A DNA stretch of 64,000 bases from UMGS1279 sp045540715 (lineage in GTDB: Bacteria; Bacillota; Clostridia; Oscillospirales; Acutalibacteraceae), in the NCBI GenBank assembly GCA_045540715.1, contig JAZQHT010000016.1, positions 167,871 through 231,870 of the forward strand, written 5' to 3'. Each line of letters begins with the position of its first letter. Within the stretch, counting starts at the first letter, position 1. The notes under the pieces are model-generated. The model had not been told where the DNA came from and did not search any database. It saw only the letters and a list, made by a program, of their open reading frames with translations. Below are positions 18,399 through 25,754 of this stretch, piece after piece. The position numbers and the translations under genes were made by a program.

Positions 18399-19639
18399 AT
18401 ATGCATTTCCTCCTCAATTTCGGTTATTTCTTTGTTATATGGATTATTTAACTTTTGATAGTTTGGATGGCCTTTAAGGTTATAGGTTTTAGTGATTATC
18501 GGCTTTTCGCCTTGTCTAAATATAAAGATGGTTTGTAGGTCTTTGTATAGCACGTTTTCAAGGGGTTTATTAAGTCTTTGTGCCATTTCTTGACAGGTCT
18601 CAATGTCGCTACCACCGAGGAATACCACGTTGTTGCAGGAATTTAAAATGGAGGTATAGTCATGATATTGGCGTTTTAGTTGGCCAATAGATTGGAGGAT
18701 TAGTGAAAGTGATATCCCTCGGCCGCGAGAAGTCGCAATTATGCAATCGAGATTAGGTATTTTTAAGTTTGCACCCATGTCGTCAAGAATTATTTTAACA
18801 GGCCTTTGAAGGCTGTGGGTTTCGTTTTTATCTGCTATGCGATATAGCTCTTGAAAGACTTGCGTAAAGAAGGTGGCAATAAGCTTGTCTTTTGAACGAT
18901 CGTTGTCGGAGCATTTTACGTATATAATTGTTTTTCTATTACAAAAGGAGGCAAGGTTTAGGTTGTCGTAAGAAGTAAGCTCGTTAATTTGCGGTGTTAG
19001 TAATCCGCAGAAGGCGGCCGCAAGGCTTATAATAACGCTTTTCTGGGTTTTGCCTGCAGCACGTCTTACAATGTTATATTGTGATAATGCCCACGAAGAA
19101 GGATTTACCTTTTGCACTTCATCGAATATTTTGTCAAGTTTAGAAGGAGTCTTTTCGGGACTTTCTTCTGTAACCGTGGCCGCGTTCATAAGTTTTAAAA
19201 TAGAAGAAAGGGTTTGTTGCTCGGGTGGTCTATATTCTTTTAGAAAGCCAATAAGACCGTTGCATAGAATCTTAGCGGTTAAGGGCCAAAAGGTATCAAC
19301 GGTGTTATAGCTGGATTCGTCCATTAAAATATGCGATAGTTTTATAATGTCGTCTTCGCTGTTGCAATAATTAAGAGGGTTATAGTGTATATCGCTGTTT
19401 TCTGTATTAATAAAATCAAGGGTGCGTGTAACGTACCCTTTTTCGCGCATAAGATTTGCGCTAATATCGTATATTTCGCCTTTTGGGTCTAATACGATAA
19501 TGCTTTCATCTTCGGCGCTCATAAGATTCGGTAAAACGTAAGAACGGGTTTTGCCGGTGCCGGGCGCCCCAATAAGCATGGTATTTGCATTTTCAACCTG
19601 AGTATTATTAAAACAAGCGTTTTCACCTAAAATTATCAT
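18395..19639 (-). CDS. Short VirD4/TraG-type P-loop ATPase (coupling-protein-like)
   Basis: The protein has 414 aa. Walker A is GAPGTGKT (residues 24-31), followed by the coupling-protein signature LDPKGEIYD (50-58). Walker B is within VKIILDDMGA, and ATSRGRGISLSLILQSIGQL matches the conserved TSR...Q motif of TraG/VirD4 proteins. Coupling proteins are hexameric DNA or protein pumps feeding type IV secretion. This one lacks the N-terminal membrane domain (full-length members have about 600 aa). No relaxase, VirB4 or other transfer gene is nearby, so a conjugative role is doubtful. It overlaps both neighbours (ClpP-like upstream, unknown downstream) by four bases. Confidence 0.82.
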   Translation of the reverse strand: MIILGENACFNNTQVENANTMLIGAPGTGKTRSYVLPNLMSAEDESIIVLDPKGEIYDISANLMREKGYVTRTLDFINTENSDIHYNPLNYCNSEDDIIKLSHILMDESSYNTVDTFWPLTAKILCNGLIGFLKEYRPPEQQTLSSILKLMNAATVTEESPEKTPSKLDKIFDEVQKVNPSSWALSQYNIVRRAAGKTQKSVIISLAAAFCGLLTPQINELTSYDNLNLASFCNRKTIIYVKCSDNDRSKDKLIATFFTQVFQELYRIADKNETHSLQRPVKIILDDMGANLKIPNLDCIIATSRGRGISLSLILQSIGQLKRQYHDYTSILNSCNNVVFLGGSDIETCQEMAQRLNKPLENVLYKDLQTIFIFRQGEKPIITKTYNLKGHPNYQKLNNPYNKEITEIEEEMHI

Positions 19640-20256
19640 ATAATATTACCTCCTAATAAATCGTTTAATTCTTTGCCGCAAGCAATTACGTCTATAAGCC
19701 CGTGCGTTTTAGCGTCTTCGGCGTTTAAATAGCTATCTTTTGCGGTTAGCTTCATAATTTCCTTTTTGGGTTTACCCGTAAGTTCAACTAGCAGATTATC
19801 AAGTTGCTTCTTTCTTGCAAGTAAAGATTTTGCCACTCCTTCAATTTCACTGCAGTTTCCGCCGGGTAGGCTTCCTGATATTAGTGGTTGGTGTAGCATT
19901 ACTTGTGAAGAATTTGTTATATAGCGGTGCCCTTTAGTACCGGCCGCAAGTATTACCGCCGCCATACTTGCGGCAATGCCTAGCGATACGGTTTTAATTA
20001 TGCCGCTATAAGAACGCATAACGTCAATAAGCACTAGTCCTTCTAATATACTGCCGCCGGGACTATTTATTAGCATTGTTATCTCGGCGGTCGGGTTTTC
20101 AATTGAAAGCAGTGATATTTGCTGAATTATTTGGTTCACGCTTTCAGAATTAATTTCGCTGTCTAAATATATAATTCGTCTTTCGAGTAGTTTGGTTTTA
20201 AGTGATATTTGATTACTTCCGTGTACTGTTCTTTCTAAATAATATACGTTGTTCAT
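19636..20256 (-). CDS. ClpP-family serine protease paralogue
   Basis: The protein has 206 aa with a complete ClpP-type triad: Ser97 in GIAASMA, His122 in MLHQPL and Asp174 in AKDSYLNAEDAKTHGLID. The oxyanion-region glycines are in NSPGGS (64-69). The length and fold are as in ClpP, but it lies away from any clpX. It is coupled to a VirD4-like ATPase and starts 2 bases after a CAP-protein gene. It is therefore unlikely to be the housekeeping enzyme. It may be activated by the adjacent ATPase or act as a stand-alone ClpP/TepA-like protease; both are inference. Confidence 0.85.
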   Translation of the reverse strand: MNNVYYLERTVHGSNQISLKTKLLERRIIYLDSEINSESVNQIIQQISLLSIENPTAEITMLINSPGGSILEGLVLIDVMRSYSGIIKTVSLGIAASMAAVILAAGTKGHRYITNSSQVMLHQPLISGSLPGGNCSEIEGVAKSLLARKKQLDNLLVELTGKPKKEIMKLTAKDSYLNAEDAKTHGLIDVIACGKELNDLLGGNII

Positions 20257-20258
20257 AA

Positions 20259-20993
20259 TTATCCCTCCATTTTATAAAAGTGTTGTGTTACGGCATAAAG
20301 AGTGTAAGACTGGTATTCTTTTATTGGTGCCATTTTATTTACCGCTACGCATATATGGGTGTAGCTAGGGTCTAATATGTTGTTGCGATGCCCTTCAGAA
20401 TTCATAAGCGCTTCCATTATCATTTCTGCCGTAGTGAATTGTTTTCCAAGATTTTCTCCAACTTTTCTAAGTCCATCTATATCACAGTTGTCATATACTG
20501 TGGACCAATTTTCACCATTTGGTCTTGTGTGCGACCAGTATTCTTCGCACTCCTTGGTTCTTGTTAGAACTTCGTTATAATAGTCGTTCATAACGATTAG
20601 CGGTTTTACCCTTGCTTTTTCTCTTTCAACGTTTACAAGCTCAATAATTTTTTCTTCAATGGCTTTTGTTTCGGCCTCTGTTGTAGGCGCAGCGGGTTTT
20701 GTAGTGCTTTGATTTTCTTTTTGTGTGCTTTCTACCGTGCTACTTATGGGTTTGCTTGAAGAAGGCTGATTATTTGGTTTAGCTATACTTGTTGTGCTTT
20801 CTTTCTTGCTTGTGGTGTTGGTTTTTGAAGTTGTTTGAGTTTTGCTTTCGATATTAGAGATGGTTTCATAAATTATGCTTGTTGTTTTATCCAAGGTGGT
20901 AGGTTTATTCTTTTCAAGCCCTTGTGCTTTATAAATGCTAATTATAATAGTAATTGCAATTACTGCTGTAAATAATTTGAATATTGTCTTCAT
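20259..20993 (-). CDS. Secreted or anchored CAP (SCP/PR1)-domain protein
   Basis: The protein has 244 aa. Residues 4-23 are a signal/anchor helix, and about 30-105 are a Thr/Ser/Lys-rich low-complexity linker. A CAP domain follows, with the hallmarks SHTRPNGENW, GENLG and SEGHRNNIL. CAP proteins of Clostridia are extracellular and usually bind or process envelope components; their enzymatic role is unsettled. It heads the tight run CAP, ClpP-like, VirD4-like, unknown, unknown, spaced by 2 bases or overlapping. A surface protein in such a run of cytoplasmic proteins is unusual. Confidence 0.85.
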   Translation of the reverse strand: MKTIFKLFTAVIAITIIISIYKAQGLEKNKPTTLDKTTSIIYETISNIESKTQTTSKTNTTSKKESTTSIAKPNNQPSSSKPISSTVESTQKENQSTTKPAAPTTEAETKAIEEKIIELVNVEREKARVKPLIVMNDYYNEVLTRTKECEEYWSHTRPNGENWSTVYDNCDIDGLRKVGENLGKQFTTAEMIMEALMNSEGHRNNILDPSYTHICVAVNKMAPIKEYQSYTLYAVTQHFYKMEG

Positions 20994-21008
20994 ATAATTT
21001 CTCCTTTC

Positions 21009-21203
21009 TTATGCTACTAGTTCGTAGTTTTCTAAGCATTGCATAATGCCGTACTTTTTAAGATTATCGTTTTTGGTGTAGCCGTAACGATATGAGCGTT
21101 TTAAGTTTTGTTGTTTTACAACATTTTGTTGGTTTCTTTTTTGTTTATATTGGATCTTTTTCTCCCAGTTGATTGTTTGTTTTGTAATTTCAATATGTTT
21201 CAT
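21009..21203 (-). CDS. Small basic protein with NLKRSYxYGY tail
   Basis: The protein has 64 aa behind a good AAGGAG ribosome site on the minus strand. It is strongly basic and rich in Gln and Lys. The C-terminal part, NLKRSYRYGYTKND to YELVA, matches the C-terminus of the 141-aa protein at 27692-28117 (NLKRSYKYGYENGK to YEFEFAA). The shared tail shows the frame is real and that the two genes belong to one family. It could bind nucleic acid. Its 5' region contains the structured repeat at 21232-21273. Confidence 0.7.
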   Translation of the reverse strand: MKHIEITKQTINWEKKIQYKQKRNQQNVVKQQNLKRSYRYGYTKNDNLKKYGIMQCLENYELVA

Positions 21204-21231
21204 AATTTTTTCTCCTTTTTGTTTTAATTTT

Positions 21232-21273
21232 TTATTGCCCCTATTTTGTTGGGGGTGTATATATTCAAAGAAT
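21232..21273. repeat. Structured direct repeat, copy A
   Basis: The pattern is TTGCCCC, a 9-base loop, then GGGGGTGTATATATTCAAA. The C-run and G-run can form a small hairpin. The tail GTATATATTCAAA recurs exactly in copy B at 21325-21369. On the minus strand this lies just upstream of the small basic protein gene. Confidence 0.55.
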
Positions 21274-21324
21274 AAAAAAGACGTTTATATGGCTCTCAAT
21301 TTTAAAGAACCAATATAAACGTCT
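21274..21324 (-). terminator. Hairpin with T-run on the minus strand
   Basis: AGACGTTTATATGG pairs with its complement (one bulged A) around a 17-base loop. Read on the minus strand it is followed by TTTTTT. It lies between the two structured repeats, downstream of the candidate RNA at 21380-21551. Confidence 0.65.
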
Positions 21325-21369
21325 AATATTTGCCCACCTTTTTGTTTTGGGCGTATATATTCAAAATTA
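21325..21369. repeat. Structured direct repeat, copy B
   Basis: TTGCCCACC, a T-rich loop, then GGGCGTATATATTCAAA. It aligns with copy A at both the hairpin and the exact 13-base tail. No third copy was seen in the window. Confidence 0.55.
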
Positions 21370-21379
21370 AAAACGGCAT

Positions 21380-21551
21380 AAAAAAAGAGGGACCCTTTTG
21401 GGTACCTCAAGCAGATGTGGGACTCATAAACATCATTATATAATTTCGAATCAACAAAAATTATTAATTACTATAAAAAAATTCATGGTCGTATTCGCCG
21501 TATCGAGCAGTAAACCACCCATACTATTACCAAATGTGAACTCTCCCACTG
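21380..21551 (-). ncRNA. Candidate structured non-coding RNA, about 170 nt
   Basis: A consensus promoter (21557-21585) reads into this stretch on the minus strand, and no open frame with a ribosome site is seen in it. The 5' part (GCAGGCAGTGGGA) pairs with a 3' part (TCCCACATCTGC), forming a closing stem around an AT-rich middle. A GAGGTACCC/GGGTCCCTC hairpin with T7 (21380-21408) terminates it. Size, closing stem and terminator recall the architecture of 6S RNA, but I do not recognise 6S sequence signatures. It starts back-to-back with the RDR-like polymerase gene. Confidence 0.6.
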
Positions 21552-21556
21552 CCTGC

Positions 21557-21585
21557 ATTGTAGCATAGCAAAAAAGAAATGTCAA
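21557..21585 (-). promoter_or_regulatory. Sigma-A promoter of the candidate RNA
   Basis: On the minus strand TTGACA (21580-21585), a 17-base spacer and TACAAT (21557-21562) give a near-consensus promoter. Confidence 0.8.
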
Positions 21586-21598
21586 GGGGTTAAATAAT

Positions 21599-21627
21599 TT
21601 GACAAACATTTTTAAATATATTATTAT
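21599..21627 (+). promoter_or_regulatory. Sigma-A promoter of the RDR-like polymerase gene
   Basis: TTGACA (21599-21604), a 17-base spacer and TATTAT (21622-21627). Its -35 is 13 bases from the -35 of the minus-strand RNA promoter, so the two probably exclude or co-regulate each other. The predicted start is only about 12 bases before the GTG codon, giving a very short leader. Confidence 0.75.
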
Positions 21628-21645
21628 TGTTTTGGGAGTGATAAA

Positions 21646-24600
21646 GTGAAGCGCGAAATTTACACCCTAATTGGCAAAGCGCTGCTTGATAATATTAAGG
21701 TTAATTTTAGTAAGGAAGAAATTCCTGCTTTAAATTTCTCTGATGAAATTGTTTTGTCTTTAAAAGACCACGAAGACAGCGCCCTTTATTATCAATTAGA
21801 GCAGCTTTTAATTAAAGAAAATGCAAACTTTTCTAAAAACCAATTAGCAAGGGTTTGTTTTTTTGTAGATTTTAACTCGGCCTTTCCTTTAAAAAATAAG
21901 AAATGGTTTGATATGCTTTTTAACGATGGCTTTCGCCTTGATTTTGGCGATGGTCAAGTTTTGCGTTACCTACCTTTTTTAAGCAGTCAAAGTCAAAGCA
22001 AAAAATTAATCTACGCTTTTATTAGAGAAGACCTTTTTAAACCTTTGCGCCAAAGACTTGATTTAGATTTTGATTTTGAAAAAGATATTGAAAAGAAGAG
22101 TCTTTCGTTTTTACCAAAACTTTATGCTTATCGTGCGCTTTATCTTAGTTCTTCGGTTGAAGCGTTTAGGTATAGTTCGCTAGTAGGCCCCAACTTTTTT
22201 AATAGCGAAAATATAATTGTTTTACCCGAAAGGGAATATAACCAAACCGAAACGGTTAAGGTTTTTACAGCCGAAACTAAAGAACAAACCGCAAACGGAG
22301 AAGCCGTTTTAAATCAAAAAGATTCCTATGCAACAGTTAATATAAACTGTTTTGATGGCGAAGGTATAATAAGTCCCAAAGCTAGTGAATTAATAAACGA
22401 ACATTTAAAAGAAGATTTACAAGGTAATTCTTTTCAAATTCGTATGCCCTTTTTAAAGGGTGTTTTGCACACGGTAGATTTTCATAAGTTTTTACAAGAT
22501 AAGGGCATAGAAAAAGAGGCCTACGTTTTAGACGTTTTTAATAAAAAACGCGATTTATTTAAAGCTAATATCATTATAAGACCATCAATGTTTAAGCTAT
22601 ATAGTCTTGTTAAAGACAAACTAGATAATATTGATTTAATGGAATATTATTTTGAAAAGATGGCTAAATATAATCACGGCCTATACGTTGTTAAAACAAA
22701 CTCATCTTTTCATAACACAAACTACGTGCGTTTAAGTTCGCAACAGTTAAGCACCTTTGATTTAAGTAGCGATGATATTGATGCTATTATTAAAGAACAT
22801 ATAGACCGCGCCGATGCTTTTTGTCCCCAGAATTTAGAAGATCCCAAAATTGCAAAAGAGTTAAGCGTTGTTGCAGAAAACCCCGAGTGGATGAGGCTTA
22901 TAATTAAAGAGCCCCGTCTTGTAAAAGACACCCATATTCAAAAAACAATTAAAAGCCACCGCGTTTCTAAATATAACGATATTGCTTTAGGCAAAATTAC
23001 AGTTTTAGGAGAAAACCGCTTCTTATCCGGCGATTTATACGTTTTTTTAATTGACCTGTTAGAGCGTTATAAAAAACTTAATAAAGATTTTGATTTAGAA
23101 TCATTAAAGCTAAAGAAACATTGTTTATATAATAACGGCGTTTATTTACCGGGCGGCTTTAAAGACGGCCGTAAGGTTGCATTAGTGCGTAGTCCCCACC
23201 TATCAAGAAATGAAGACGTTGGCACAACACTTTTTTCTAAAAAAGAATATGAAGAATATTTTAAACACCTAACAGGTGTTGTAATGATTGGCGACCACTC
23301 TTATATTAACTGCGCTTTAGGTGGAGCCGATTTTGATGGCGACCACATTTCTATAATTTACGATAAGCGCATTATAAATGCTTGTTTCAAAAGTGGTTAC
23401 GTTGAAGCCCGTGGCGTTACAAGTCCATTACCCTTTATTCATATTAAAGAATTAAATGGACAAGCCCCAATTATAAGATATAACTACGTTTCTTCTCAAG
23501 CAGTTTATAATACATTTAGTAACAGAATAGGCAACATTTCAAACGCTGCTATGAAAATTGCGGCGGTTGAATATGATAAAAACTTAAACATAAATAAAGC
23601 CACCCCTAAAGCCGCGTTATGCACCATTTTAACCGGTAACGAAATTGACGCTACTAAAAAGGGTATAAGACCGCATATTGATACGGTTATTAATTTCTCG
23701 CGCAAGTTAGACGCCTCTTCTAAAGAAGTAGTTGAAGAAATTGATAAATATATAAAATTAAAGCGCGAAATTGAAGGCAAAAAGGGAGAAATTCCGTCGG
23801 TTAAACAAAACGGCGAGTTTATAATTTTAACAACCAAAGACCGCTCGGTTGCAAAGTTATCTGAAAACCGCGAACGCAACGCAGTGGCAGGGTTATTATA
23901 TCGTTGGGCAGATGCCTTTTTGCATTTTAAATCTAATACCGCACAAAAATTAAGCCAAGCGGCCTTTAATACTTTAAATACCATTTTTGACGATAGCCCT
24001 AAAAATGCAGAAAAATGCGAACAAATTTTAACTGCTTTTAAAAGGGTTTGCGATGCCTATACAAAGGTACAGAAAAACCGCCAAGAAATAGAACAAACCA
24101 TAAAAGAAAACGAAGCAAAAATTACCGTTAGAATTCAAGGCCAGTACGACGACGTTTATGCTTACAGCGAAAACGCGGCATCTTATAAAGATAAACTACT
24201 TACCTTACAAGAAGAAATATTTTCTATTACAAAAAACATAAGCACAAAAGATATTGAAGAATTACTAACTTTAATGTTTAGTGAAGCCGAAGATTATAAC
24301 CCACACCGTTTTTGGCCTTATGCAAAGGGTGAGGGGCTTAAAACCAACCCCATTTATAATCAAATTATGCAACTGGAAAATTCAGAATTATTGCTTAATT
24401 TTGAATATGAGGGTTATAGACTTATCTACTATTTACTTCAAAATTTGGTTTTAACAAAAACCATTTCAGAATTAAAACCCGAAAACATAGAAGGCGATGA
24501 TTATACCAAAAAATATGCTAAACTTTGCTTTAACGAATATGGCAAAATTTCTGCAATGACAATATCTAAGTTCGAGCAAAAACTTAGAAAAATTGTGCTT

Positions 24601-24768
24601 TGCGACTTATTAGAAGCAGAAAACCTTGATGCTAATAATGAAGAAAATATAAGCAGGTTAATAGCAAGGCTTTACCCGTTAAAAGACGAAAAACTATTAG
24701 AAGCATTTTGGAAAATCTTTACCGAATCACAAGTTTTATTAGTACTAGGGGGTAAAGACAATGCTTAA
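21646..24768 (+). CDS. Single-subunit RNA polymerase of the RDR/QDE-1/YonO (double-psi beta-barrel) family
   Basis: The protein has 1040 aa with a GTG start behind GGGAGTG. Ordered motifs match cellular RNA-dependent RNA polymerases and the phage SPbeta DNA-dependent polymerase YonO. They are FDGEGIIS (236-243; RDR: DGCGxIS), SFQIR then LKG (262-272; RDR: FQIRYxGxKG), IIRPSMFKL, LSGDLYVF, RSPHLSRNED (515-524; RDR: RNPxxHPGD) and the Mg-binding core GGADFDGDHI, with DFDGD at 562-566. All three catalytic Asp are present. The C-terminal 450 residues are helical. Whether the template is DNA (as for YonO) or RNA cannot be read from sequence. No phage genes flank it. It overlaps the next gene by 8 bases. 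Confidence 0.85.
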   Translation: MKREIYTLIGKALLDNIKVNFSKEEIPALNFSDEIVLSLKDHEDSALYYQLEQLLIKENANFSKNQLARVCFFVDFNSAFPLKNKKWFDMLFNDGFRLDFGDGQVLRYLPFLSSQSQSKKLIYAFIREDLFKPLRQRLDLDFDFEKDIEKKSLSFLPKLYAYRALYLSSSVEAFRYSSLVGPNFFNSENIIVLPEREYNQTETVKVFTAETKEQTANGEAVLNQKDSYATVNINCFDGEGIISPKASELINEHLKEDLQGNSFQIRMPFLKGVLHTVDFHKFLQDKGIEKEAYVLDVFNKKRDLFKANIIIRPSMFKLYSLVKDKLDNIDLMEYYFEKMAKYNHGLYVVKTNSSFHNTNYVRLSSQQLSTFDLSSDDIDAIIKEHIDRADAFCPQNLEDPKIAKELSVVAENPEWMRLIIKEPRLVKDTHIQKTIKSHRVSKYNDIALGKITVLGENRFLSGDLYVFLIDLLERYKKLNKDFDLESLKLKKHCLYNNGVYLPGGFKDGRKVALVRSPHLSRNEDVGTTLFSKKEYEEYFKHLTGVVMIGDHSYINCALGGADFDGDHISIIYDKRIINACFKSGYVEARGVTSPLPFIHIKELNGQAPIIRYNYVSSQAVYNTFSNRIGNISNAAMKIAAVEYDKNLNINKATPKAALCTILTGNEIDATKKGIRPHIDTVINFSRKLDASSKEVVEEIDKYIKLKREIEGKKGEIPSVKQNGEFIILTTKDRSVAKLSENRERNAVAGLLYRWADAFLHFKSNTAQKLSQAAFNTLNTIFDDSPKNAEKCEQILTAFKRVCDAYTKVQKNRQEIEQTIKENEAKITVRIQGQYDDVYAYSENAASYKDKLLTLQEEIFSITKNISTKDIEELLTLMFSEAEDYNPHRFWPYAKGEGLKTNPIYNQIMQLENSELLLNFEYEGYRLIYYLLQNLVLTKTISELKPENIEGDDYTKKYAKLCFNEYGKISAMTISKFEQKLRKIVLCDLLEAENLDANNEENISRLIARLYPLKDEKLLEAFWKIFTESQVLLVLGGKDNA

Positions 24769-25663
24769 CGAACAAAGAGAATACCAACTTTTATTTACAG
24801 AAAATTTCGACTGTGTTTTAAGAAAAGAAAATATAAGAAGAGACCTTTCGGGTATAAGACAGGTTTTAACAACACTTGCTCGCGGATTTTTAGAACTTGC
24901 ACAAAACGAAGGTATAGAAGATATTGCAGATAAAACCAATCTTTGTTGCGACTTTTTAAAATGTTGGATTATTGGGGAATATTCACTTGATAAGCCCTAT
25001 CCTAAAAAGATAGTTGAAGAATTTAAAAGGGCACAAAAATATAGCTTATATAATAATATTGTAATAAACCAAATTACCATTAAAAAAATAAAAAGTTCTG
25101 AAGAAACCGAAGTCTATAAATATTTAAAAAGCAAGGTTAAAGATTGGAGTAACGAATTATTTTCATCTTCTCAAAAAAGCTCTGTTAACAGCATTTATTT
25201 TAAGGGCATAATTGCCGACGCTCTTTTTATGGGCCCACTTAAAAATATGGTTTTAACCCTTAAAAATACCAGCCAAAACTTTGGTATTACCTGCAATAAC
25301 GAAGCTAAAGAATATTTAAAAGAACTTCTTGCAGTTGTAGCAATTTGCCTTAAATCAGTACCAAAAGGGCAAGAAAATTCAATTGCCAAACTAGCGGTAA
25401 TTTCTAACTATTTAAATAAGCCAACCACACCCAAAAACTCAAGAAGTAAAATTTATAAAAGTTTGGTTTGCTTTTTTGACGAAAACGAATTTTCGTATAA
25501 TAAAGAACCCATAATCGTTAAAAAAGAATTAACCTCTGGTGTTATTAAATTTGCTTTTAATAAAGCATGGCTTAAAGACTATGACGTAAAACTTATTAAC
25601 GCCAATGAAAAACCGAAAACCGGCTATATAAGTTTTGCTGATGACGATTTATTAAACAAATAA
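24761..25663 (+). CDS. Unknown partner of the RDR-like polymerase
   Basis: The protein has 300 aa; its ATG overlaps the polymerase stop by 8 bases and has AGGGGG upstream, so the two are translationally coupled. It is predicted helical for most of its length, with basic patches (KKIKSSEETEVYKYLKSKVK) and a beta-like C-terminus. No signal peptide, membrane helix or known motif was recognised. An accessory role (template loading, initiation or processivity factor) is inference from coupling. Confidence 0.7.
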   Translation: MLNEQREYQLLFTENFDCVLRKENIRRDLSGIRQVLTTLARGFLELAQNEGIEDIADKTNLCCDFLKCWIIGEYSLDKPYPKKIVEEFKRAQKYSLYNNIVINQITIKKIKSSEETEVYKYLKSKVKDWSNELFSSSQKSSVNSIYFKGIIADALFMGPLKNMVLTLKNTSQNFGITCNNEAKEYLKELLAVVAICLKSVPKGQENSIAKLAVISNYLNKPTTPKNSRSKIYKSLVCFFDENEFSYNKEPIIVKKELTSGVIKFAFNKAWLKDYDVKLINANEKPKTGYISFADDDLLNK

Positions 25664-25704
25664 AACAAAAAAGCTCTTATCTAAAAGGGTGGCTTGACAG
25701 TCCA

Positions 25705-25733
25705 TTGACGGTAATCTTTTATTGCCATAGAAT
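25705..25733 (+). promoter_or_regulatory. Sigma-A promoter of the XRE regulator
   Basis: TTGACG (25705-25710), a 17-base spacer, TAGAAT (25728-25733). A GGAGGTGG ribosome site follows at about 25741. Confidence 0.75.
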
Positions 25734-25754
25734 GATGGACGGAGGTGGTCGAAT

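Noticed and set aside
19636..20256. Housekeeping clpP
   Set aside because: The triad is complete, but there is no clpX neighbour and the gene is embedded in the VirD4-like run.
16830..20993. An integrative conjugative element
   Set aside because: Only a VirD4-like ATPase is present; no relaxase, VirB4, integrase or attachment repeats were seen.
21380..21551. Firm identification as 6S RNA
   Set aside because: Architecture is similar, but I could not recognise conserved 6S sequence elements.
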